NCBI RefSeq assembly: GCF_004664715.2
Contig: NC_051070.1
Span: 41,132,456-41,196,455 of the forward strand
DNA length: 64,000 nt
Direction: 5' to 3'
Source of the DNA: Peromyscus leucopus
Taxonomy: Eukaryota > Chordata > Mammalia > Rodentia > Cricetidae
Part shown: positions 23,670 to 35,576 of the stretch, in pieces
Numbering within the stretch: the stretch's first letter is position 1
Layout of the letters: each line of letters begins with the position of its first letter
Made by a program: the position numbers and the translations under genes
The notes under the pieces: model-generated
The model's database searches: none
The model's input: the letters and a program-made list of their open reading frames with translations, nothing else
Told to the model about the DNA's origin: nothing

Positions 23670-24199
23670 ACTGAGTAAAGTAGTCTAGAGGTATGCATTC
23701 TGTATCTTCCAATAGGCATTTTTTCAATTATTAGAAGCAGGTTACTTTAAGATATAGTTCCACCATCTATTAAGGATTTATTTTTCTATGTTGGGCTGAG
23801 GAGATAAAAAAAAATTTGAGAACAACAGATTTTCTTTAAAGAATGAATCTGTGATGTTCCCCATACCAAATCTGCTGCTGTGCTGCCTTCTGGCTCCTGT
23901 TGGTCTCCTGCATGAGTCTGAATCTGGACCTGCCTGAAGACTGTCTTCTGAATCATTTGTCTCTGTGTCTGTCTGTTTCTGTCTGTCATGACAGTCAGTG
24001 ACTACATATAGTGTCTTTCCATCTCTAACAAAGAGCTAAGATTTGCAAGCATTAAACAACATAGAAAGCATCCTTTGGGGAAGAAATGAGATACTTTAAA
24101 AAATCTTTAACAGAGTTTTACAAGGAATTAAGTCACTGGCTGTAACTGATCCTAACTGACCCAGATAAGTAACATTATATCCAATATCTACAAATTGTT

Positions 24200-24475
24200 G
24201 CTTTAAATTTTTATTGTAGACTTTAGGAACTTGCTTTCAACTTTTGTATTTGCTGCTTTCAGCAAGCAATAAACATGCATTCATTATTCTTGGGTCAGGG
24301 ACCTAGAAGAGCACATAACTTCAAATTATAGCTATGTATTAGCTTAGGTTGTAAAAGTTTATCTCATGGGAAATCCAAGGCAAGAAAGATTGAATGTTAA
24401 ATTCTTCTCTTTAAAGCAGGTTAAACACAGAGTTTGAGTATACAGTAGGCTAAGAAGACTTAAGTCTTTGGTGAC
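24200..24475 (+). repeat. unnamed interspersed repeat, copy 2
   Basis: Aligns by eye with 17850-18115 (GCTGCTTTCAGCAA at 24256, AGCTATGTATTAGCTTAG near 24332). It differs by small indels and many substitutions, so the family is old. Confidence 0.6.
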
Positions 24476-24529
24476 TTTAAGCTTATTAACTCTGGCTGTG
24501 AGGTCCAGAGAAAGTTCCATTTTGTTGTT

Positions 24530-24630
24530 ACATGCATATATGTATACGTATACATATATGTATATGGTATGTACACACATATGCATATGCATGCGCAAGC
24601 ATGGGTGTGCATGCGTGCACACACACGTAT
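24530..24630. repeat. alternating purine-pyrimidine tract
   Basis: A run of ACATGCATATATGTATACGT-type sequence followed by ATGCATATGCATGCGC and GTGCATGCGTGCACACACAC. It is almost fully alternating purine/pyrimidine and contains several short palindromes. Confidence 0.8.
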
Positions 24631-26812
24631 TTTGAATATAACTTTCTCAGTCTTACAATGGTGTATATAAGTATTTTTTCAAGGCTGACCATTTGTTATT
24701 GGATAACCAAATGGTGTACTGTTTCCCGAAGAAGTGTATTCCCTGCACTCTCAACATTCCTCAGTTGCCTGTAGTTCTTTGTGTAGGGTTGAGGTTTTCT
24801 GGTCTTTCTCCTGTTCAGTTTAGATACTCCATTGTTGTTGTCCTTGTTCAAATCATGTATATGCAGTTATGCTGGTGAGGTTTTATGAGTATAGCTTCTG
24901 TCATGACTAGGATATACAGATTCATACAAAATAACCTCTTCTTCTTCTGTCTTTTAAAATCTTTTTGCTCCCAAATCTGCAATGTTCCCTTGGCCTTATA
25001 TATGGGAATTATTTGGTGAATATATCCATTGTGAGTGGTATTTACATCTCTCAATTGTGATTAGCTGTTGTTTTCTGTAACAGTTTTCTTCTGTTGCAAA
25101 GAGACATTTCCTTGAACAGTGGTGAGGCCTTGAAAATGAGAACAAATATTTAAAATGTAGTTATGGAATATTCTGGATTGGTAAAGTGATGGATATGGGT
25201 TCTCCTCTTACATCCATGACTTCATTAACAATAGAAACTTGGCTTGGTTGTCAGTATCAGGAATGATTTCCCTCTTGTTGATCAAGTCTTTATTCCTAAT
25301 TAGAGAGTTGTTGTTTATTACTATGATATGTGTATGACATGCTGGTCAGTTTTTAAATGGGAGAAATAATATAATTACATTAGAATTTAAAATACATTAA
25401 ATTCTGATAATGCTGCATTTCCAGCAACCATTTGTATGTGAATAAATACTTAACAAAAGCAGCAAGAAAAAAATTTAGATCAAATGTACACATTAGTTAA
25501 AAATAATTTAAAGATTCATTTTGCAGTAACCTTCATCTTGTGGCTTTCTATTCAAATAACAAGGAAATAAAACAGATACTTAAGGTTTACTGCCTAATTC
25601 TATGAACATAGGTGATAAAATTTGTCACTTAACATAGGTTAACTTTGTCATATAGTGGAAGGAAGCAATGGCATGGTTCCCTGTTTTTGCTAAATCGCCA
25701 ATTTTCTCTATTGGCTGCTATAGTAACCCAGCCTTTCCAAGTTGTGAGACTTGCATTAATATTAAGTCAACCCATGTCATTAAGGAAAATGTGAAAAATT
25801 TACTAGTGATTTCAAATTTTAGAATGTGGACTTCAGGGTACTTAATTATACAGCATCAACATAAATAATGACAGCTTTATTGGGAAGAAACCTTTCTTTT
25901 AACTGTACTGCAGCAACATGACTCTGTCCTACCTGAAGACGTCCCATTTAACAGCTACCGGCCCATGTACAATCCAGCACAAAACCTTTTGAGTCATTTT
26001 CTAAAATGTTATGCTTCCTTAGAATGAACTTGACAGAATGTGCCACTCACATGAGAGCCCTGCGTGGTAGATATGAACCAAACAACCCTGTGACATTCAG
26101 CGATATTCTCGTATTGGTAACTGTGGGGGATTTGTGGCTCCCCTTTGATATTTTTCTGAGATTCTGAGACTATTTCTAAAAGGGACTGGAGCATTTCAGA
26201 AGATAAGTGACTTCTTGAAAACCCAGTTTCAGATTCAACTGCATATGAAACTACAGATGGCAGTAATGTTAGATTGGGATAGTAAATTATCTTATTCAAT
26301 GTAAGAAAACAAATCGCTCCCAATACTGGTTTCCCAGACTGTTCAATAAAAAAAGAAAAAGTCAACATGTCTTATTTATTTTGTCTACTTGATTGCTAGA
26401 AGTTCTAGTATTCTTTGTTTGTGCTTTGTATGATCTCTCTTGTCACACAGAACAATTACTGTAAAAATGTGAGCATAAATCATACTAATTAGCATCTTTT
26501 CAAGATATTTTTTTGTTGTAGTTTTCCAACCAGTTTAAATTATTTTAAATTTGTTTTAGATAAGAAAAGGTGGTTTTTAAGTTAGAAATCATTAAGATTC
26601 CTTCTTATGTGAATCAATCTTTGTAGTTTATTGTAATGAGATTGTGAAATACAAATAAATAAATAGTTTATAAATGAAGTAAGCAGTTTGGTTATATGGA
26701 AGACTACTTCTGGCTTTAATTTAATGGTATCTGAGAATATGATTAGGATAAGTAATAATTACTGTGAAATATCTGCACAGAAACAAGGCCTTTTTAAAGT
26801 TGACATTTGATA
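24631..26812. other. no feature recognised
   Basis: No repeat family could be named. A 119-codon minus-strand open frame (26009-26368) has no recognisable domain and no start or splice context that supports it. Confidence 0.45.
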
Positions 26813-26818
26813 GGTAAG

Positions 26819-27191
26819 TGTAGCCAGAAGTTTTCCTGTGTCCTGCCTGGTCCACCGCTGCTCAGACTCAAGTAAATACACAGAGGCTTACATTAATTAA
26901 AACTGTTAGGCCATTATCTCAGTCTAACTACTAACTAGCTCTTACACTTAACTCAGCCTATTTCTGTTCATCTATATGTCGCCACATGTTCCGTGGCTTT
27001 TCCTTTGTGCCATTACATGCTGCTCCCTGAGTAGCGGGCTGGTATCTCCTGGCTCAGCCTTCCTCTTTCCAGAATTCTCCTTGTCTGCTTATCCTGCCTA
27101 TACTTCCTGCTTAGCTACTGGCCAATCAGCATTTTATTTATGATCCAATCAGAGCAACACATTCGCAGCATAGAGAGTGACATTCCCATCA
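26819..27191 (+). mobile_element. solo LTR, ERV2/ERVK-like, with perfect 6-bp target duplication
   Basis: 373 bp, TGTAGCCAGAAGTTTTCCTG ... CATTCCCATCA, flanked by GGTAAG at 26813-26818 and 27192-27197. Shared blocks with 36296-36693 include ACACAGAGGCTTA, CTATACTTCCTGC and ACTGGCCAATCAGC. A CCAAT motif lies near the right end. No internal retroviral sequence remains. The strand is only the relative orientation of this family. Confidence 0.9.
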
Positions 27192-28865
27192 GGTAAGGTC
27201 ATATTTTATAGTCATCAGAAATAGTTGTAAAATTAGAGAACAAATAGGTCTTTCAGGGTATGCTATATATGTGTATGCATTTGTGTGAGTGTGTAAATGC
27301 CTGTATGTTTCTGCACAAACGTGTGTGCAGGTATATGTGGGGGATAGGCACTGTAATGGAATCTGCAGCAAGATATAAGTGTGTATCTACAAAGGTTCTC
27401 ACATGGGTCTCTGTTATTCTCCTTCCAATACTGTTGCTCCCTTTCTAGCAGAGATTGAGTACATCAACAAAGTGGTTCATCAACAATGAAGATGAAAATT
27501 TGCATCATCTCCCCCTCCTTCCATATTTAGGCCCCTTTCTTACAGTGTTATATATTCCTTAAGTTAGACTGAGGGTACACCAGATCCCCTTGGTGATAAA
27601 CTTAATCTTCATCAATGCTTTCAAGGATCTGTGGGGATACCTAAATAAATTTGTTTTGTATTAAAATTGAGCCACACTGTTTAGTGACAAGCAAGTACCT
27701 TTCCCATTTCAAAGTCATTGATTTCCCTGCTCCTCTATTATCTACCTGTGGGGTCTCGACAAACATCAGGCCAGCGGAGTGTCAATCCACTAGAGGCAAG
27801 AAGGAAACCTGGCACAACATGACTAAATAGTTGGTATTGGTTCTAGCTTCAAGAGACTGACACCTTGTAGTTTATTTTAGGCATATTTAAACACATCACA
27901 TTTTGAAAAAAAAAGTACTTTGGTGATAATTAAATCAATCCTGTGTGTAAAAAAAGCTTAAGACATGACTACATTGAAATTCTTGTAAAGTACAAGTGAT
28001 ATCTTCCATAAAGATAGGTGCTTATAAATTAACTGAAAAAGAAAGCTTAGATTAAACAAGCTCATGATAAACAAGTTAAATATCTCTTATCCCAGCCTTT
28101 TCTTTTCAGAAAAGAGATTATACATCTCTCCCTTTGAAGAGACAACACTGTGTGTTTAGCATTCCTCTTTTTCCTAGTGCTTATCTTTGAACATAAAAAC
28201 CTGTATGTCTTCTGCATCTACATAAGTGAATCTCAGGAGTGGGTCAAGACCAGCTTCATGGCACTTATATATTCTTTGTATATATGATTTCTAAAACTGT
28301 GTGAGATGGAGTTTCCCCCATTCTCATAATTTCCATGCATCTTTAAAAATAATCCTGTGCATAAATATCTTTCTGCTGTCTACACTGACCATTCCAGCAG
28401 TTACAGAATTATAACAATTCCAAATTATTCTAATTTGAGAACACATTATGATGAAGGCAAGAAAAAAAATAGCCTGGTCTCATTGGGCAATTACTACATA
28501 GATGAAAATTTGAAGAAGGTACGGATTTTAGTTTTCAGTGTAGCATTTCATATATTGAGATTAAATATGAATGCAATGATATATTTGTGAGGAGATTATA
28601 GAAATGCAGCAGAGGAACTTAGTCTTACTGGTAGTCAGCACGGAACATAGGATAAATTTGTAGCCAGATTAACTCTTAGAACTGCTTTAATTCATTAAAA
28701 TCTCACTGTGAAAAGAACAGAATTCTACAAAGAGGAATGAAGGTTTTGGAAATTACTGAAACAGCCTTCACAATCAACAAAAGTCTATTCCTTTCAGACA
28801 TGTGAACTTCAAAATTCATGGCAGAAAACCTAGAGGAAAACTCCAAAAATACTTGAAAATTCCAC
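27192..28865. other. no feature recognised
   Basis: Includes a GTGTATGC-rich patch near 27270-27340. No coding or RNA signal is recognised. Confidence 0.45.
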
Positions 28866-28872
28866 TAAAATG

Positions 28873-28876
<4 letters not shown>

Positions 28877-28908
<32 letters not shown>

Positions 28909-29055
28909 GTTTTTCGAGACAGGGTTTCTCTGTGTAGCTTTGCGCCTTTCCTGGAACTCACTTGGTAGCCCAGGCTGGCCTCGAACTCGCAGAGATCCGC
29001 CTGCCTCTGCCTCCCGAGTGCTGGGATTAAAGGCATGCGCCACCACTGCCCGGCT
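28877..29055 (-). mobile_element. young-looking full-length B1 SINE
   Basis: Minus-strand B1 with a tail of about 33 T on the plus strand, the GTAGCTTTGCGCCTTTCCTG block and the head GCCGGGCAGTGGTGGCGCAT in reverse. TAAAATGCATT at 28866-28876 recurs at 29056-29066. Confidence 0.96.
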
Positions 29056-29066
29056 TAAAATGCATT

Positions 29067-29775
29067 ATTTGTTAGTAAGGGAAAAAACATATTTTTGTCC
29101 TTAAAATTCAAATATATGTTATTACTATAACTCTACAAAAGGCACAAATGTCCAGAAAACAACAACTGATTTTTAAAAAGGAGAACATATTTTTTATCCA
29201 GTTTTATAAACAAAGTTAAAGGAAGTAATTTTCAAAGTAAAATACTGAAATCAAACTTCCATCTGTACACCTATTTCTGTACCCATAGAAAGTGTTACTC
29301 TCAGCCAACAGCAAATGTGCTTCATTTGCAGTGTGTTGAAGTTCATACAGAAGCTCACTGCTGATGAAAGTGTGGATACTAAGTGGCTGTGAAGTGCTCA
29401 CACCTAAATCTGCATCTACATCATATGCCTCTTATTCCAAAGCTCAGGTGATACTGGAAAAGAGATGATACACAAATTTAATCCTAGATAGCAATGCTCT
29501 GACCCTGTGACTTGTGAACATGACAGAGTCTTTGCATTCATGCATTTTACAGTAGCTGCAGTTTCTTGCTTAAGACCTATGCAAGATGTACCCCATACCA
29601 CTTCACCATGTGTGGTTACTGATGGCCTATGGATTTAACACAAATATTAAGAAATGTAGGAATTTTTTGGAAAGAATAAGTAGGTCCATATCAGAGGTGA
29701 TTATGAAAGATGATAATCAAGAATGAAAAAATCACAAAACTTAAAAAATTAATTGTTTGAAATCGTAAAGAAAAA
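29067..29775. other. no feature recognised between two B1 elements
   Basis: AT-rich unassigned sequence of about 700 bp forming the spacer between opposed B1 copies. Confidence 0.5.
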
Positions 29776-29786
29776 AATGAAGAGCA

Positions 29787-29932
29787 GCCGGGCTGTGGTG
29801 GCGCATGCCTTTAATCCCAGCACTCGGGAGGCAGAGGCAGGCGGATCTCTGTGAGTTCGAGGCCAGCCTGGGCTACCAAGTGAGTCCCAGGAAAGGCGCA
29901 AAGCTACACAGAGAAACCCTGTCTCGAAAAAC

Positions 29933-29980
<48 letters not shown>
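29787..29980 (+). mobile_element. young-looking full-length B1 SINE
   Basis: GCCGGGCTGTGGTGGCGCAT through CCTGTCTCGAAAAACC plus a tail of over 40 A. AATGAAGAGCA occurs at 29776-29786 and directly after the tail (ending 29989). The unbroken long A-tail and intact duplication suggest recent insertion. Confidence 0.96.
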
Positions 29981-29982
<2 letters not shown>

Positions 29983-29989
29983 AAGAGCA

Positions 29990-30743
29990 AATTGTTGTTT
30001 TCTTAAAAATTACTTACTTAAAATTTCTACTTGAAAAAATAAAGAGGTGACAAACCTTTAAAGGTTGTTTTGGTAAATTGTTTAGAAAAGAATTAATGTA
30101 GTATTAATTAATCTGAATATAAGTTGTATCTAAATAACTAAGTGGTTCTTAGCATTTGCAAGTGTCTCAACCTCTAGACATTAGGTCTAACAAAAAATGC
30201 AGTTGCAAACCTTAAGACTTGATTCTCTGGCTTTATCTTTTATATGAATCCTCCCTCTCAGAGAATAGTTCCTGACAGGCAATATTACACTCAGCTCTGT
30301 AACCCAATGTTACAAGTTTATTGTAAATGTCATGATTTTAGAAAACATTCTACCCTTCTTTTCAGAATTACATTAAGATTTATATTGTATATTAGTTTTA
30401 TTGTCATCTGTATCGCTGGATGAAAGAATTCGGCATTGTACTCTTGTGAACATGTTCACTGTCTCTGTAGTGAATTTTACCTCTCTTCTTCAACAGCACA
30501 GAGCACATGAAGAGATTTGAGTCATAATCTTTGTGAGTAGGGCTCAGAAGGAGTCAGTGGGCAAAGAAATATAATGAATGACAAAATCATATGGTAAGTG
30601 ATGCAGTCAGATGGTAGTACTATCTGGGCTGACCATGCCACCAATCCCACATATTTATGGGATTAAACAATGGCGCCTGGCAATTGTCTGTCCTCTTCCA
30701 CAAAGACAATTGTGTTTGAAATCTCTCTCTTTAAAGGCAGATG
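29990..30743. other. no feature recognised
   Basis: AT-rich unassigned sequence. Confidence 0.5.
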
Positions 30744-30825
30744 CTTCTTCTTCTTCTTCTTCTTCTTCTTCTTCTTCTTCTTCTTCTTCTTCTTCTTCTT
30801 CTTCTTCTTCTTCTTCTTCTTCTTT
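30744..30825. repeat. (TTC)n trinucleotide repeat
   Basis: About 27 pure TTC units. It generates artefactual poly-Ser, poly-Phe and poly-Lys open frames. It lies just before the 3' end of a minus-strand L1 fragment. Confidence 0.97.
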
Positions 30826-30864
30826 TGGTTGTATGAACTAGTCATTTCTTCTGTGGTAGTTTCT

Positions 30865-31236
30865 GTTTTTATTTATTTAATACTTTTATTTTATAATTAA
30901 CTTAATTTCACATATCAGCCACAGATTCCCCCATCCTCCCCCTCAATCCACCCCCCATTCCCAACTCCTCCAAGGCTAGGTCTCCACGGGGGAGTCAGCC
31001 CAACCTGGTACACTCAGCTGAAGCAGGTCCATTCTCCTCCTCCCTACACCAAGGCTGAGCAAAGTATCCCAGCAGAGGTCCCAGGCTCCTAAAAGCCAGC
31101 CCATGCACCAAGGACATGTCCCAGCTCCACAGATCCACTGCCTGTGGGCCTCCCAAACAGTTCAAGCTAATCGACTGTCTCACTTATACAGAGGGCCTGC
31201 TCCAGATCCATGGGGGCTCCTAAGCCATTGATTCAA
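30865..31236 (-). mobile_element. truncated L1 3' UTR
   Basis: Minus-strand L1 3' end: AATGGGGGGTGGATTGAGGG-type G-rich tract (30935-30960), the tail region at 30865-30910, and the CCTGGTGCATGGGC-related segment (GGTCCTTGGTGCATGGGCTG in reverse, near 31105). It is 5' truncated near 31236. I could not find a clean target duplication. Confidence 0.8.
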
Positions 31237-31516
31237 GACCTAAAAACGATGTGATAAAGTATACCTCTACTATATAAGCATTGCCAAAGTGTCATATATA
31301 GTACCCTTATTTGCTAAATAATATTTTTTCTCCAAATTGAAGACTAGATACTTAGATGCTGTAGAACATGGGGAAACATTGATAAGCAATTTTTTTCTAT
31401 GCATTAAAAGGTACATATGAAAAATAAAGGCAGATCAGTGGATTCTAATTCAACAGAGCATAAAAATTTCATTGTATGATTATGATTTCATATTGAAACT
31501 AGACTTTTGAAATTGT

Positions 31517-31518
<2 letters not shown>

Positions 31519-31558
<40 letters not shown>
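31519..31558. repeat. (GT)n microsatellite
   Basis: 20 GT units directly upstream of an old SINE. Confidence 0.96.
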
Positions 31559-31560
<2 letters not shown>

Positions 31561-31895
31561 ACGTGGCTTATGGGTGTTTTCTAGTGGATATGTTTGCATG
31601 TCTCTATGAATGTATGTGCAGGACAAAAGTGAAACTTATGAGTCATTTCTTGGTATCATCCACCCTCCTTTTAGACATGGCTTGTCATCAGCTTTGATAA
31701 GACAGCTATAGGATGGCTAGCTGTCAAAGAGCTAGAGAGACTAAAGCTCTTCCTGCCTCTGCCTATACCAAATGGTAGCTTTATCATCGCACGCAATTCC
31801 ATGGCTTTTTCATGTGGGTTCAGCAATTGAGCACAAGTTCTCACACGTGTGCAGCAAGCACGTTCCTTTGCCAACAGAGTTATCACACCATCTTT
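31559..31895 (-). mobile_element. old B4/RSINE-type SINE
   Basis: Plus strand shows CTTCCTGCCTCTGCCTATAC, CATGTGGGTTCAGCAATTGA, and CAGCAAGCACGTTCCTTTGC, the reversed plan of a B4-type element. The adjacent (GT)n is typical of this family's tail. Confidence 0.6.
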
Positions 31896-34464
31896 TTGGG
31901 TTTCTTTGACATAACATTAAAGAAAAGAATTTTTTGCATTCTTTAATCCTGACAGGCATAAATGGATTTCTTTGTCACCTTTTCTACTCAGAGAGGAATG
32001 CAATGTTTTTTTTTTTAATTGTATTTTTGCAAGTACACAATTAGAGTCAACCGATTTCCTTATACTTGATAGATTTTCTTGTGGTCAATACATTTTTCTG
32101 AGTTACTAGCAAATCTGTTCTGGGTCATTGGCTAGAAAGAACATGTGTCATTTCCTGATTTTTTTCCAGTGGTTATTCTACACTACCACCTTACATAGTG
32201 TGAGCCTGAATATGTGGAAGGAAAAAACTAAGGAATAGCCCCTCTCTACCTCTTTATGTTCCAAGTTTTTCTCTGTTTTCTGTCTTTTCTTTATTTGTAT
32301 TCTTATTAATTTATATCTAATACATAAAGCCATTATATTTACATGACACAAAGATCATGAATGATTATCTATCGCTTTCCAAAACAAACATTTTCAAATC
32401 ACATTCCACATCTTATTTCTCTAAGATTACTGACTACAAACAAAAAAAAAATCATATGCCATGGAGCATTAAGATTAAGTGAGTTACTGCTATATCCCTA
32501 TAGTTTATTATTAACATGATTCATGCAGAAACTTATGGCACATTTACTTTAAATAGTGTGTATTTAATAACCAGATCAGTGTGGGTTGTGCAGTTACACC
32601 TTCTGATTATGAAACTTCATAAATCACAGCAGATATATAGGAAGGCTTTCATATATTAAAAGGACCATCACTAACTGTTTTTAGCTAAATTGTGAATTAT
32701 GAGGTTTCCTAAGATAAATCTCTTGTGGTAACAATGATCATAAACATACAAGAATAGATTTTTTTTTAAGATACAGCTTTTAAAACTAGTCCCTACAACT
32801 CTTCAGGAGTAAATAATTGAAAGAAAATAATTAGATTTTATGAGCCCTAAAGATGTAAAATATACTTTGAGTAAGTAGTATGTTGAAAAAATTAAAATAT
32901 CTGGTAGGTAACTGAATTGCAACTTGTAAGTATTGCAAAGGCCTTAAAATATTGTATCAATAAAATATTTAACATTTAATTTCTTCTCAATCACTTTAGG
33001 AAATCTTTTATTTACAGTTCAAATACCGTAACTTCATAAGTGCCAATGATTTCTGACAAACACACAAAGACCAAGACACTAAGAAAGTTATTATCTGCTA
33101 TCATATCTCCTCATAAGGAAATATTTTAGTAATTCTTCTTAACAAATATTTCAACATTACTATATAATTATTACTGTAAGAAAAATAATATAAAATGGAA
33201 CAAGGAGGATTATAGTATTAGAGTAACTGATATCTATAAAGAAAGATGCAGAATTAATCTGCTGCAAATCTTTCAGGTCTCAAATTTTCTGAGGTGCTTT
33301 GGTTTTCTGCCACAGTCTTTTCATGCTAATAGTTTACTCAGTCAATAAGAAAATAAAAGTTGCACACCTGGATTTATATGAGGCTTTGGATTTAGACTAT
33401 ATGTGTGACAAGGATATAAATATATTGTTGTTAGAAAGGGAGATGATTGCATTCCCTGCACTTTGTATATTGATCTTTCTGTCTACTTTTCATCTCCATG
33501 TATTTCTATCAATATTAATTCTATGTCTCTGTACTTGTTGGGTTTTATTTTAGCAGTTTTGTACAATATGGCAAATCTTTGAAGATGTCCAATTAAAGCT
33601 ATTTCCTGAAACCACTCATTTTCTTTACTTTTTAAATCAAACTAAGTTTGTTTAATAGACAAGTAAGAAATAAAAAACACTGGTCTTATGCCAAACACTT
33701 AAGCTCCTTACGGGATTTTTCTTGATACAGGGAGATATGACAGGACATGAATACTTGAAATCAATATACCAAATAGGCTTACTTCATTCAGAACACCTGA
33801 AAGCTTATCTCCTATTGTCATCAATCATTCATGTATATAGACATGTGTGTATATTTCACAGCTGTGAAAATAGCAGTATTTTGAATGGAAGGCTTCATTT
33901 AGAACCACTGATAGACAAATGTCATGTAGTTTTAGCCAGATGTGTGTAATTCATGTAATAATAAAATTAAAATGTATAGTTCCTGAAACACATTGCTCCA
34001 TGGATAGAATAAAATAAAGAAGCACTTAACAAGAAAACAGTCCATCATGTAGGTGCATTTAGAAAGGACAGACTGAGAGTCAAGAGCATTTTCTCAAGTC
34101 CATCATGCATCCTCTGTGGAATCAGAATGTAGCATGCAGGCAACAAGCTGACATGATTTCTTTATGTTTTCTTCATAAATGACAGACAGTGAGTAGCCTT
34201 AGATTTCTATGAAATTTGGCCTCTTTCTTAATTACTCAGGTTCCTGTTGCATAATAAATCAGTAACAGGTATGATGTAGATTTTAGTTACAGCTGTTTGG
34301 GATGAAATCATATTTTTTTGGTCACTGAAATTTGGACAGTTTATAATTTGTGCATGTCACAATCGATCATTCATTTTATTTATTTTCTCAAGTAATTAAA
34401 AACAGATGATAGGTTGTATGTAGGCTATAACCTACAATCTGTTGATATCTGCTATAAATTTACC
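31896..34464. other. long AT-rich interval, nothing recognised
   Basis: About 2.6 kb with no SINE, LTR or L1 that I can identify. Open frames at 33299-33553 and 33722-33949 show no motifs. Confidence 0.45.
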
Positions 34465-34618
34465 ATCTTTAATCCCAGCACTCAGGAGACAGAGGCAGGC
34501 AGATCTCTGTGAGTTCGAATCCAGCCTGGTCTACAGAGTGAGATCCAGGAAAGGTGCAAAGCTACACAAAGAAACCCTGTCTCAAAAAACCAAAAATAAA
34601 ATAAAATAAAATATAAAA
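34465..34618 (+). mobile_element. B1 SINE, 5' truncated
   Basis: Starts inside the A box region (CTTTAATCCCAGCACTCAGG), carries GGAAAGGTGCAAAGCTACAC and ends in an AAAAT-rich tail. The first 20 or so bases are missing. No clear target duplication is visible. Confidence 0.88.
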
Positions 34619-34882
34619 TATGCTTGTTTCCATGTAGAAGCTGTATTTGCAGAGAAAATCTTGTTATCAATATTATATCTCATTAAAAATTGTTTTGGAT
34701 ATTTCTCAGAAAAAACTTGTACTGTATAGATGATATTTCCTATTTCAGTTGATTTTCTCAGATGTCTATACACACAGGCACACATGTACAGGTCTTTATA
34801 CTATACTCTTGCACTTTTTTGTCCATGTAATGTTATTTGTCTATAAATGATTCACAATTTAATTCCCCAAATGATATATAGG

Positions 34883-34883
<1 letters not shown>

Positions 34884-34940
<57 letters not shown>
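34884..34940. repeat. (AT)n microsatellite
   Basis: About 28 TA/AT units. Confidence 0.97.
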
Positions 34941-34942
<2 letters not shown>

Positions 34943-34989
34943 CATATATAGTTTTGAGACATGATAGATCCATGATTCTGTTTTTTGGA

Positions 34990-35270
34990 AACATATCCGT
35001 TTACCCATTCATCCACTGATGGCCAGCTAACCTGATGCCATTTCCTAGCTATGGGGTTTAAATAAACACAGATGTGCCACAGATCTGCATTTGGACACAG
35101 ATTTCTTTGAGTGTATGTCAGGAGTCAGGTGACTGGCTCATTATGGTAATTCTATTTCTTGTTTATCTGCAAACTGATTTCCAAAGTAGCTGAAATAGTC
35201 CATACTCCCACCCGTAATGTTTAAGCATTCTACTTTCTCATCATCCATTATTGAATTTTTATTGCTTGAT
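34990..35270 (-). mobile_element. old L1 ORF2 3' fragment
   Basis: Plus strand contains CCATTCATCCACTGATGGCC, a degraded AATAAACACAGATGTGC, and AGTAGCTGAAATAGTCCATA then TCCCACC. This is the familiar reversed C-terminal region of L1 ORF2. It is too decayed for an open frame. Confidence 0.65.
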
Positions 35271-35509
35271 TTTTTTATGACAGCAGTTTTGTTTGAGGTA
35301 ACATGAAAAAAAATTATGTTTGGTGAGTTAACCCAGGTCTTAAAAGATAAACATCATACATTTGTCTCATTGATTGTTGCCTCTTCTATTTGGTTTTGTC
35401 TGTTTATATTGGAGTTCCTAGAGAACCCAAAAAACTGGAAAGGGGAAGTGGAAGGAGGTAGGTTTGTCTGAAGTGAGGAGACAATTCTGTATACATCAAA
35501 TGAGGGTGA

Positions 35510-35513
<4 letters not shown>

Positions 35514-35573
<60 letters not shown>
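35514..35573. repeat. (GT)n microsatellite
   Basis: About 29 GT units. Confidence 0.97.

Positions 35574-35576
<3 letters not shown>

Noticed and set aside
26009..26368. 119-codon minus-strand open frame
   Set aside because: Longest non-repeat frame in its region, but no motif is recognised and the composition matches chance. A homology search would decide.
30611..30900. Poly-Ser, poly-Phe and poly-Lys open frames
   Set aside because: All three are readings of the (TTC)n repeat.
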